From positions 992,001 through 1,056,000 of the forward strand of contig JAWKHH010000004.1 of assembly GCA_041394945.1 (NCBI GenBank): DNA of 64,000 nucleotides, in the 5' to 3' direction. The notes under the pieces were generated by a model. It saw only the letters and a list, made by a program, of their open reading frames with translations, did no database searches and was not told where the DNA came from. This document shows, piece after piece, positions 26,990-34,540 of this stretch. The translations under genes were made by a program, and so were the position numbers. How positions within the stretch are numbered: the stretch's first letter is position 1; every line of letters starts with the position of its first letter. The stretch comes from Bryobacteraceae bacterium (lineage in GTDB: Bacteria > Acidobacteriota > Terriglobia > Bryobacterales > Bryobacteraceae).

Positions 26990-28074
26990 CAAGGAACGGC
27001 AACGTCGCGGACCTTGGTCCACTGTGACTTCCCGGCGGGCCCCTCAATATACAGCGTAACTACGTACTCGCCGGCCTTCGAGTACGCATGGATCGGCGAG
27101 GCCTCGTTCGAAGTGGAGCCGTCGCCGAAGTCCCACCTCCAACTCCGGATCTCGCCGTCCGAATCGTCGTGAAAAGCAATCCGGCGTCCCTTGAAGTCAA
27201 GGACCTGGTACGACCACCGGGCCTGGATCGCCTTCCGGAGCGGCGGTTCGAGCGGCATGAGCCGGAACGCCACCAGGTCATCGGCGTTGCCGTACATCGT
27301 CGTCTTGTGGGAGAGGTTCCAGAAACCGGTATAGTCCGGCTTGTCTTCACCGTCATAGTCCAAAATCGACCAAGACATCCCAATAATCTTGTTCTCCCAT
27401 AACTTCGACTCCACTGCCCGCTCACTGCCTTCGTACGGAGCATAGTCGAACGGAGTAATCCAAAACTCCAGCGTCAATTTACCTCCTTCGCCGTGCCGGA
27501 AGTTGTAATCGTAAGCCGCGTTGGACCACGGTAGATTCTTGATCCACTGCTGGCACCCCCACACGAACGCCCAATCGCGATCCGGCGCCGGCGTCAGAAT
27601 GTGATAGTTCTGCGCGTGGACCCCGTGAAATTGAAAGTACGCCTCATCGTTGTTCAACACCCCGCCCTTCTGCGCCGCCGGGTGGAAGTTGGCGATGAAC
27701 GGACCGCCCGAAAGATCCCCGTCCACCACCAGCTCGAAGATATCGTTGTGGCGGTCCGCCCGGCGGAAATCCCAGTAGTCGTCCGTGGCCTCGTAGAGAA
27801 CATACAGGCGGTTGAGCCCCTTCACCCAGCCAACCTTCACCCTCACATCGAGATTCTTCCGGTCGTAATTGAAATCAAACCCGCGGACGGTCTCTTTCAG
27901 TTGATCCAATCCGATCGAGTAACTTTCCGGGACCATCGCCCAGTCATCGGCCTTCGCGTCGATCCGTGGAATCCGGTCGGCGGGAAACTGATAGATCTTG
28001 TACTCGACGCCGGGGCGCACAAGCGCCACGCCAGGAAGAGCCGCGCAAGCCAGAAGGAGCAATCGCAGGAGCAT
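26989..28074 (-). CDS. Secreted protein with C-terminal PKD domain
   Basis: A 361-residue protein with an N-terminal signal peptide (LLRLLLLACAALPGVAL). A central region (RIDAKADDWAMVPE, VKGLNRLYVLYEATDDYWDF, DIFELVVDGDLSGGPF) resembles CBM9-like carbohydrate-binding or DOMON-like beta-sandwich modules. A PKD domain ends the protein (WRWDFGDGSTSNEASPIHAYSKAGEYVVTLYIEG), with the typical WDFGDG and H-x-Y blocks. It probably binds carbohydrate or a surface structure outside the cytoplasm. AGGA about seven bases before the ATG supports the start. It is followed by the GT28-like gene in an ATGA overlap. No catalytic residues are apparent. Confidence 0.75.
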   Translation of the reverse strand: MLLRLLLLACAALPGVALVRPGVEYKIYQFPADRIPRIDAKADDWAMVPESYSIGLDQLKETVRGFDFNYDRKNLDVRVKVGWVKGLNRLYVLYEATDDYWDFRRADRHNDIFELVVDGDLSGGPFIANFHPAAQKGGVLNNDEAYFQFHGVHAQNYHILTPAPDRDWAFVWGCQQWIKNLPWSNAAYDYNFRHGEGGKLTLEFWITPFDYAPYEGSERAVESKLWENKIIGMSWSILDYDGEDKPDYTGFWNLSHKTTMYGNADDLVAFRLMPLEPPLRKAIQARWSYQVLDFKGRRIAFHDDSDGEIRSWRWDFGDGSTSNEASPIHAYSKAGEYVVTLYIEGPAGKSQWTKVRDVAVP

Positions 28075-28083
28075 GGAGCCATC

Positions 28084-28968
28084 CTAAATCAGATTGGTCC
28101 AGCTCTGCGGCGTGATCAGCGGATGATCGCTCATCGAGAATTCGTCCAGCCGCCGGACCAGTCCGTCACTGAGCGGACCCTGCCGGGCCGCGTCGACCGC
28201 CGCGTCCACTTCCATCTCGCTGCGCACCCCGACAATCACCGCGTCGACGTTGGCATTGGAAAGGCAATAGCGCAATGCGAACGCCGCGTAGTCGGCTTCC
28301 CCTACGCCCGCCGCCGCGTATGCCCGATACGCCACGTCCCGGAGCGGCGCAAGTTCTCCCGGAGCCTCCGCGATCCGCGGAGTCAGCACGCCGCGCAGAA
28401 ACGCGGACCGCGCCAGCACGGCCACACCGCGCGCGCCTGCTGCCGGAAACACCCGCCGCGCGAGCTGTTGATCGAGAATATTGTAAGGAACCTGCAGCAC
28501 GCCGATCTCCGCGTTCGACAACGCGGCCAGAGCGGCCGGTTCGCCATACGTGCTGGCGCCGACGCGCTCAACGAGACCCGCCTCCCGAATCGCAACCAGC
28601 GCCTTGACCACACCGGGGCGCTCCAGAACCTGCAAGGTCGCGTTATGCACCTGCAGCAGCCAGACGCGCTCCATCCGCAGCGCCCGCAGGCTCGCCTCCA
28701 CGGACTTCCGAATATCCCCGCATGATTCGGTCACGGTCACTTTGGTTGCGATACGAAGGCTTGCGCCGCGTCCCGCCAGCGCCTCGCCGATGATCCCCTC
28801 TGCGTCGCCGTATGCCGGTGCCGTATCGATCAGCGTGATCCCGCGTTCGAGCGCCGCGTGAACCACGCGAATCGCGTCCGCTCGCGTTGGCGCCCGGTAG
28901 TGCGCACTCCCACGAAAGCCATAGTCGAGTCCCAGCTCAACGGTGCCAAGCGCAAGCCGCGTCTCCAC
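28084..28968 (-). CDS. Aldo/keto reductase
   Basis: A 294-residue NADPH-dependent aldo/keto reductase of the (beta/alpha)8 barrel family. The catalytic tetrad is visible: Asp48 in ITLIDTAPAYG, Tyr53, Lys76 in RIATKV, and His108 in WLLQVHNA. The C-terminal region has RYCLSNANVDAVIVGVRS, which fits the cofactor-binding end of the family. The start is GTG 28968, nine bases after the stop of the preceding unknown gene. It would reduce an aldehyde or ketone; the substrate is unknown. Confidence 0.93.
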   Translation of the reverse strand: METRLALGTVELGLDYGFRGSAHYRAPTRADAIRVVHAALERGITLIDTAPAYGDAEGIIGEALAGRGASLRIATKVTVTESCGDIRKSVEASLRALRMERVWLLQVHNATLQVLERPGVVKALVAIREAGLVERVGASTYGEPAALAALSNAEIGVLQVPYNILDQQLARRVFPAAGARGVAVLARSAFLRGVLTPRIAEAPGELAPLRDVAYRAYAAAGVGEADYAAFALRYCLSNANVDAVIVGVRSEMEVDAAVDAARQGPLSDGLVRRLDEFSMSDHPLITPQSWTNLI

Positions 28969-28977
28969 GGCGCGCCG

Positions 28978-29406
28978 CTATCGCTCCCAGGGGTGATGCA
29001 CACCCGCGTCCCGATCCTCCACCCGATCATACAGGTGAAGTTCATTGGTGGTGCCAAGCCCTTCGTTGTAGTAACTGATCAGGCCGAGCGCCTCGCGAAG
29101 ATCTTCGATGAACGCGTGCAGGCCCTTCAGGTGCTCGGCGCGCGCCGGTGCGGTCTTGCCGCTCTTGGTCCGAAAAATTTTCTGATAGCCGAGGTCGGTC
29201 AGCAAACCGATCTCGTCGCCGATCTGAATTCCAGACGAAGCGATTGCGGCTGTGCCGTCGCCGGCCTCGCGAAGATCGGCGGCGAAACCATCCCGCGAGA
29301 CGCGCGTGGCTCCCGCGGCGGATGCCGTCTTGAATCCGGCCGAGGCGGCCTGCGAGATGCGATCGGAGAACGTGAGTTCCTTCGGCTTCTGGTGACGGAA
29401 GAACAT
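28978..29406 (-). CDS. Conserved hypothetical protein, 142 aa
   Basis: I do not recognise this family. The 142-residue protein is soluble, has no signal peptide or membrane segment, starts FFRHQKPKELTFSDRISQAA and ends with a short acidic stretch ELHLYDRVEDRDAGVH. The central GIQIGDEIGLLTDLGYQKIF segment and the ISYYNEGLG motif are the best candidates for conserved features. It starts at ATG 29406 with AAAGGA upstream and is divergent from glpK with only 28 bases between the two starts. It is followed by the aldo/keto reductase after a nine-base gap. No function is proposed. Confidence 0.7.
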   Translation of the reverse strand: MFFRHQKPKELTFSDRISQAASAGFKTASAAGATRVSRDGFAADLREAGDGTAAIASSGIQIGDEIGLLTDLGYQKIFRTKSGKTAPARAEHLKGLHAFIEDLREALGLISYYNEGLGTTNELHLYDRVEDRDAGVHHPWER

Positions 29407-29434
29407 AGGGTCCTTTCATTATAGAATGCCGTAA

Positions 29435-30904
29435 ATGCCTTACATACTAGCTCTTGATGAGGGAACCACTAGCGCGCGGGCAATCCTTTACGACCGTACC
29501 GGCCAGCGCGTCGCCATGGAGTCGACTCACGTGGAATGCGCCTTCCCGGCCGAAGGCTGGGTCGAGCAGGACCCCGAGCAGATATGGGCCGCCCAGCTCG
29601 ATGCGGCTCGTCGCACGCTTCAACGCGCCGGCGTCAAGGCGTCGGAGGTGGCCGCCATCGGCATCACCAACCAGCGCGAAACCACCATCGTTTGGGACCG
29701 CGAAACCGGTAAGGCCGTCGCGCCGGCGATCGTCTGGCAGTGCCGCCGGACCGCTCCGTTCTGCGCCGAACTCGCCCGGTCCTCCCGCGCCGCCACCATC
29801 GCCTCCCGCACCGGCCTTGTCATCGACGCCTATTTCTCCGGCAGCAAGATTCGCTGGATTCTCGACAACGTCCGAGGCGTGGCCGGGCGTGACCTGTTGT
29901 TCGGCACTGTCGACACCTGGCTCATCTGGAAGCTGACAGGCGGTCGCGTCCACGCCACCGATCCCTCGAACGCCTCCCGCACAATGCTCTACAGCCTCCG
30001 GGACGGAGCCTGGGATTCCGAACTCGCCTCCATCCTCGCCGTGCCCACCTCCATGCTGCCGCGCGTGATGCCCTCGTGTGGCGTGTTCGGCGAGGCCGCC
30101 GCTGAGCATTTCGGCGCTCCCATCCCGATCGCCGGTGTCGCCGGAGATCAGCAGGCGGCTCTCTTCGGCCAGGCGTGCTTCCGCGAAGGCCTCTCGAAGA
30201 ACACCTACGGCACCGGTTGTTTCGCGCTCATGCATACGGGCGGCAGCGCGCCCGAATCCGGCCACCGGCTCGTGACGACGCGGGCGGCTTCGGCCGATGG
30301 CTCGCCGCAGTTCGCCATCGAAGGCAGCGTCTTCGTCGCGGGCGCCGCCGTGCAGTGGGTGCGTGACCAGTTGGGACTGATCCGGTCCGCCGCCGAATCG
30401 GAGAAGGTGGCGGCGTCGGCGCCGAACAATGGCGGCGTCTATATGGTGCCGGCGTTCGTCGGTCTCGGCGCGCCGCACTGGGCCATGGACGCCCGCGGCG
30501 TAATCACCGGCTTGACGCGCGGGTCCACGGGCGCCCACATCGTTCGCGCCGCGCTCGAGTCCATCGCCTACCAGACCCGCGAACTCGTCGAGGCGATGGA
30601 GGCGGACTCCGGCTCCGCCCTCAGTGAATTGCGCGTCGATGGTGGCGCCACCGCGAACGATTTCCTCATGCAGTTCCAGGCCGACATCCTCGGCAAACCC
30701 ATCGTCCGCCCCGCCGACATCGAGACAACCGCGCTCGGCGCCGCCTACCTCGCCGGACTCGCCACCGGCTACTGGAGCTCGCCCGCCGAAGTCGAGTCGT
30801 TCTGGAAAGTCGACCGGCGGTTCGAGCCGGCGATGCCGGAGTCCGAACGCACATCGCTATACGCCGGCTGGAAGGATGCCGTCGCCCGCTGTTTGGCGAC
30901 GTAG
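29435..30904 (+). CDS. glpK: Glycerol kinase
   Basis: A 489-residue FGGY-family kinase that phosphorylates glycerol to glycerol 3-phosphate. ILALDEGTTSARAILYDRTGQ is the N-terminal phosphate-binding block. GITNQRETTIVWDRETGKAVAPAIVWQCRRT is characteristic of GlpK, and GLGAPHWAMDARGVITGLTRG and ELRVDGGATANDFLMQFQAD match the FGGY signatures. The length is standard (about 500 residues). It is the only plus-strand gene in a stretch otherwise encoded on the minus strand. No glycerol facilitator or GlpD gene lies next to it. No clear Shine-Dalgarno was found for ATG 29435. Confidence 0.97.
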   Translation: MPYILALDEGTTSARAILYDRTGQRVAMESTHVECAFPAEGWVEQDPEQIWAAQLDAARRTLQRAGVKASEVAAIGITNQRETTIVWDRETGKAVAPAIVWQCRRTAPFCAELARSSRAATIASRTGLVIDAYFSGSKIRWILDNVRGVAGRDLLFGTVDTWLIWKLTGGRVHATDPSNASRTMLYSLRDGAWDSELASILAVPTSMLPRVMPSCGVFGEAAAEHFGAPIPIAGVAGDQQAALFGQACFREGLSKNTYGTGCFALMHTGGSAPESGHRLVTTRAASADGSPQFAIEGSVFVAGAAVQWVRDQLGLIRSAAESEKVAASAPNNGGVYMVPAFVGLGAPHWAMDARGVITGLTRGSTGAHIVRAALESIAYQTRELVEAMEADSGSALSELRVDGGATANDFLMQFQADILGKPIVRPADIETTALGAAYLAGLATGYWSSPAEVESFWKVDRRFEPAMPESERTSLYAGWKDAVARCLAT

Positions 30905-30919
30905 GCCCGCGACTGCCCG

Positions 30920-32185
30920 CTACTGCTTGGACCGCCCGCGCCGCCGCCCGGAAATTCCCTCGCGCTTGTAGTAGGTCTGCCAATCCTCGGCCGCGATGCC
31001 GTTCAGGTCCCACATCACGCGGCCGCCCCGGACCGTGAGTTCCGCCGTCAGCCGCTGCGCGCCGTCCTTCCTCGTGCCGCGCGAATCGAGGTAACCGAAC
31101 CCGCCCTTCTCCACACGGATCACCACCACATCGGCCTCGGCCCCTTCGCTCAAGTGCCCCAGTTCGGTCCGCTTGATCACCTGGGCCGGACGCCACGTCG
31201 ACATCGCGATCACTTTCGCCAGTGGCGTCCCCTCGTTGAGGATCTTCGACATCACGTTGATCATGCTCTTCATGCCCGCGTTCATCGAGCCCGTATGCAG
31301 GTCCGTTGAGATCGTGTCCGGCGGAAAGTTCGCTTTGTACGCGGCCGACGCCACCGGCCAGAAGAAGCTCCCGCCGCCGTGGCCGACGTCGAAGATGATG
31401 CCGCGCTTCCGCCCCGCCTCCATCGCTGGGTTCAAGGTCCCGTCCGGAAGCATTTCGTTGCGCAGGCCGGAGAAGGCGTGCGTGTAGATATCGCCCGGCC
31501 GGAGCTTGGATGCGAACAGCTCCGAAATCGGCCGCTCCGGGTGATTCGTCCCGAAGTCCACCATCACCGGAATGTTCGCCGCCGTGCCGGCCTTCACGGC
31601 GTTCTCCACCGCCGTCCAATCCTTATGCGGGTAGTGCGCGGTCTTTACGCCGACGATCGTGGACGCATACTGCCGTGCCATGTTGGCCACCGGTTCCGGC
31701 GCCATGTCGCCTGAGTCTCCTTCGTTCTTCCCCTGCATGCCCAGGCCGGCTATGTTGAGCATGGCTAGCACACGCGTCCGCGATCGATCGATCACCCTCT
31801 GCTTGAAGTCGGGAAAATTGCGCCACCCGGAGGTCCCCGCGTCCACCACGGTCGTTACGCCGCTGCGGAACGTGAAGCCGTCCGGGTACACAGAGAGATC
31901 GCCCGTGTAGACGCCTGCCATGCCCGTCCCGGCATAGACGTGAACGTGAATGTCAACCAGACCCGGCGTCACGTAGAGCCCGGCGGCGTTGGCCACCTGG
32001 CGCGCCTCGGACGCCGGAATATCGGCGGCCACCCTCGCGATCTTGCCGTCCTTGATCGCCACGTCGCGCACCGCGTCGATATTGTTTCGCGGGTCGATCA
32101 AATGCCCGCCCTTGATCAGCAAATCGTATTGTTGGGCATGCACCGCCGCGCCGGCGGCCGCCAGAAATAGAAGGAACGCACGCAT
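30920..32185 (-). CDS. Secreted amidohydrolase/deacetylase-family metallohydrolase
   Basis: A 421-residue amidohydrolase-superfamily protein with a signal peptide (RAFLLFLAAAGAAVHAQQ). YVTPGLVDIHVHVYAG carries the HxH metal ligands near residues 75-80. GVKTAHYPHKDWTAVENAV has the lysine likely to be carboxylated, and ISTDLHTGSM is a C-terminal metal/substrate block. It resembles the PRK09237-type amidohydrolase/deacetylase and dihydroorotase-like group. Export suggests action on an extracellular amide or cyclic compound. The gene is convergent with glpK, with 15 bases between the stops. Confidence 0.85.
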   Translation of the reverse strand: MRAFLLFLAAAGAAVHAQQYDLLIKGGHLIDPRNNIDAVRDVAIKDGKIARVAADIPASEARQVANAAGLYVTPGLVDIHVHVYAGTGMAGVYTGDLSVYPDGFTFRSGVTTVVDAGTSGWRNFPDFKQRVIDRSRTRVLAMLNIAGLGMQGKNEGDSGDMAPEPVANMARQYASTIVGVKTAHYPHKDWTAVENAVKAGTAANIPVMVDFGTNHPERPISELFASKLRPGDIYTHAFSGLRNEMLPDGTLNPAMEAGRKRGIIFDVGHGGGSFFWPVASAAYKANFPPDTISTDLHTGSMNAGMKSMINVMSKILNEGTPLAKVIAMSTWRPAQVIKRTELGHLSEGAEADVVVIRVEKGGFGYLDSRGTRKDGAQRLTAELTVRGGRVMWDLNGIAAEDWQTYYKREGISGRRRGRSKQ

Positions 32186-32212
32186 GCGTTGATTCTATCC
32201 CCTCCGCGCCGA

Positions 32213-33607
32213 TCAGGCCAGCGCTTGTTCGCGTTTCTTGCGATAGTCGGCCATCCGCGCCCCGTATTCGTCGAAGCCTCCCCGGCCCATCAGAGAGAAC
32301 GTGAAACGTTTTCCGAGTTCCACGCCCGGCTGGTCGAATGCGTCGATCCCCATTAACTCGCCCGCGATCGCCGTCTCGAACTCGAGAAGCTGAAAGAACG
32401 CGCCAAGATGCTCCTCATCCACGCGGTCGAGCGTGAAGGTGCAGTTCGGCCGCTGTGCTTCGGTGAGCGCGGCTGCCGTGGCCTCGTACTCGGCGTGAAG
32501 CAACTGCGCCAGCGTCTTGCCGCCGAGGTAGTCCATCGCCTCGAGCCCCGTCTTGATCTTCGGAATCCGTCCCGGCTTGCCGAACTTCCGCACGGTCCAA
32601 AACGTGTACAACTTGTCGTTCGGCCCTTCACGATAGAGCTGAACCTGGGAGTGCTGATCCGTGGTGCCCAGCGCCGCGATCGGCGTTTGGCCCGCGTTCA
32701 CTACCTTGCCGGACCGGTCTACCCGCTTGCCGAGCGACTCCGCCCAAAGCTGCCGGAACCAGAACGCCATGCCCCACAAGCGATTCGCATAAGGGAACGC
32801 CACCTGGATCGCCTTCCCGCGTTCGGTAAGCGCCAGCCAGTGGTGCACTGCCGAGGAAAGCGCCGGGTTCGCGTCCAGGTCGTCCTTCCAGCAAAGGCTG
32901 GTCATCTCGGCGGCGCCTTTGCAGAGCCTCCGGATGTTAAACCCGCAAAGCGCCGCAGGTAATAGGCCTACCGGGGAAAGGACGCTGAATCGTCCGCCGA
33001 CATTCTTCGGAATGTAGAAGCAGCGATACCCTTCCGCCTGCGCCAGCGCATACAGGTCGCCGGCTCCGTCGGTCGTGACGGCGAGTATCCGTTGGCGGCT
33101 CTTGCGGCCAAGGGCCTTTTCCATCCACGCCTTGATGTGGAAGAAGACGGCGACGGTTTCGGCCGTGGCGCCGCTCTTCGCGATCACCACCACCAGCGTC
33201 CGCCGCGGATTCATCGAGTCCAGCGCGTCCAGCACGAAGCTCGGGTCGACGTTGTCGAGGATCACCAGCCGTGGGTTCTTCCGCGTGAATTCCGGCTGCA
33301 CCGGGTGCGGACCACGCAGCGCGCAGTCGATCGCCCAGACTCCAAGCGCGCTGCCGCCGATGCCCGCGACGCAAACGGTGTCGTAGGAACCGCGCACGGA
33401 CTTGGCGAACTGCTCAATCGCCTTGATCTCTGCTTTCTGAAACGGAAGGTGTGGGAAGCCGTATGTACCTTCCTCCACCGTCTTGTGGAACCGCGCCAGG
33501 GCCTCGGATGCCTTCGGTCGGGCTGCGGCGATCTGGCCAGCGGAAAGGCCGTGCTCGGCCCCGGCCATCGGAGCGAGCAGATTAGTGGCGTCGAATTGAA
33601 TGTTCAC
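32213..33607 (-). CDS. pgi: Glucose-6-phosphate isomerase
   Basis: A 464-residue phosphoglucose isomerase that interconverts glucose 6-phosphate and fructose 6-phosphate. VAGIGGSALGVWAIDCAL is the glycine-rich sugar-phosphate site, and VVVIAKSGATAETVAVFF and VGGRFSVLSPVGLLPAAL are core SIS-fold phosphate-binding blocks. LGTTDQHSQVQLYREGP holds the conserved QHS motif. The frame is open 104 codons upstream, but that stretch lies over the RDD gene and has no family features. GTG 33607 is the only credible start near the family N-terminus, with AGGAG at 33622-33626 (complement), a somewhat long spacing. It follows the RDD gene by 17 bases. Confidence 0.94.
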   Translation of the reverse strand: MNIQFDATNLLAPMAGAEHGLSAGQIAAARPKASEALARFHKTVEEGTYGFPHLPFQKAEIKAIEQFAKSVRGSYDTVCVAGIGGSALGVWAIDCALRGPHPVQPEFTRKNPRLVILDNVDPSFVLDALDSMNPRRTLVVVIAKSGATAETVAVFFHIKAWMEKALGRKSRQRILAVTTDGAGDLYALAQAEGYRCFYIPKNVGGRFSVLSPVGLLPAALCGFNIRRLCKGAAEMTSLCWKDDLDANPALSSAVHHWLALTERGKAIQVAFPYANRLWGMAFWFRQLWAESLGKRVDRSGKVVNAGQTPIAALGTTDQHSQVQLYREGPNDKLYTFWTVRKFGKPGRIPKIKTGLEAMDYLGGKTLAQLLHAEYEATAAALTEAQRPNCTFTLDRVDEEHLGAFFQLLEFETAIAGELMGIDAFDQPGVELGKRFTFSLMGRGGFDEYGARMADYRKKREQALA

Positions 33608-33624
33608 GAGTTTGAGATCGGCTC

Positions 33625-34515
33625 CTAGCGTGCCGGACTGGTAAAACAGGTCAGGAACGTCTTCGAAGAATGGTCGTGCCAGGTGAGCGACTCCTCGTCC
33701 ACCAACGACCACAACAGGCCGAGACATCCGGCCGCGAAGCTCACGCCGGACCACCCGAACCGCTCGAGCCGCTGCCGCCTGCTCGGCGACTTCCCGTCGA
33801 AGTTTACGAGGCGCAATTGCACCCAACGAAGGCCCGGCGATTCCGTCTCGGCGCAGATCCAGAGAAGCTTGTAAAGCAAGGCGACGAACCCGGCCGTTCC
33901 GGCAAGAGCCGCCGGCCACAGCCCGCCCAGGAACGAAAGGCCCACCGCCAGGTGGACCGCCAGCGCCATCAACGCCACCCCCACTGCGATCATCGACGCG
34001 TCGAGCGCGCCTGCCAGGAGCCGGTGCACCGGAACCGCCACTGGCGTCTTTCGCGACACCGGCCCCGGCGACGTTCGCGCCGTCACAGCCGGCACGGTCT
34101 GAAAATCGAACGCCTGCTGCTGCAGCTCCGCTAGGTCCCGAGTGTCGTTCTGATGACGAGCGCGGACCGACGGCGACGTACGCTGCGGGCGCGGAACCGC
34201 GGTCTCAGTCTTCTGGTAGAATTCGATGGGCACGACGCGCCCGATTTCGCGAGTGGTGAACAGCGCCGGCTGGAATGGCGCCCGTGGGGTGCTCTGCGGA
34301 GTGGGAGTCTGCTCCATGAGCGCGAACGACTGGTCGCGAACGGAAGGCGAAACCGCGTGGGCCACCGCCGACGTCGAAACGTAAGCATTCGCTCTTCGCG
34401 CCGTCGGGTAGATCTCAGGAGCCGGCCGTGCCACCGAAGCATGGAGGCGGCGGCCACATCGGTGGCAGCGATGGTCTTCAGAGCGATTTCCAGAACCGCA
34501 ATAGCGACAGGTCAT
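33625..34515 (-). CDS. Zinc-ribbon and RDD-family membrane protein
   Basis: A 296-residue protein with an N-terminal treble-clef-like zinc ribbon (C3-x2-C6 and C17-x2-C20 in TCRYCGSGNRSEDHRCHRC). A Pro/Thr/Arg-rich linker runs from about residue 30 to 160, and a C-terminal RDD-type membrane domain from about residue 165 shows HRLLAGALDASMIAVGVALMAL, WPAALAGTAGFVALLYKLLW and SPGLRWVQLRLV. RDD proteins often have transport or envelope roles. The start is ATG 34515 with GAAGG upstream. The gene is divergent from lptD and upstream of pgi in the same operon. The function is unknown. Confidence 0.82.
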   Translation of the reverse strand: MTCRYCGSGNRSEDHRCHRCGRRLHASVARPAPEIYPTARRANAYVSTSAVAHAVSPSVRDQSFALMEQTPTPQSTPRAPFQPALFTTREIGRVVPIEFYQKTETAVPRPQRTSPSVRARHQNDTRDLAELQQQAFDFQTVPAVTARTSPGPVSRKTPVAVPVHRLLAGALDASMIAVGVALMALAVHLAVGLSFLGGLWPAALAGTAGFVALLYKLLWICAETESPGLRWVQLRLVNFDGKSPSRRQRLERFGWSGVSFAAGCLGLLWSLVDEESLTWHDHSSKTFLTCFTSPAR

Positions 34516-34540
34516 AGTACCTTCAAACGGGCATCAATAT

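Noticed and set aside
29418..29423. A TATAAT on the minus strand between glpK and the unknown gene.
   Set aside because: A -10 here would start transcription inside the ribosome-binding site of the 28978-29406 gene, so I do not call it a promoter.
33608..33919. An in-frame extension upstream of pgi.
   Set aside because: It overlaps the RDD gene and lacks phosphoglucose-isomerase features; the GTG at 33607 fits the family N-terminus.
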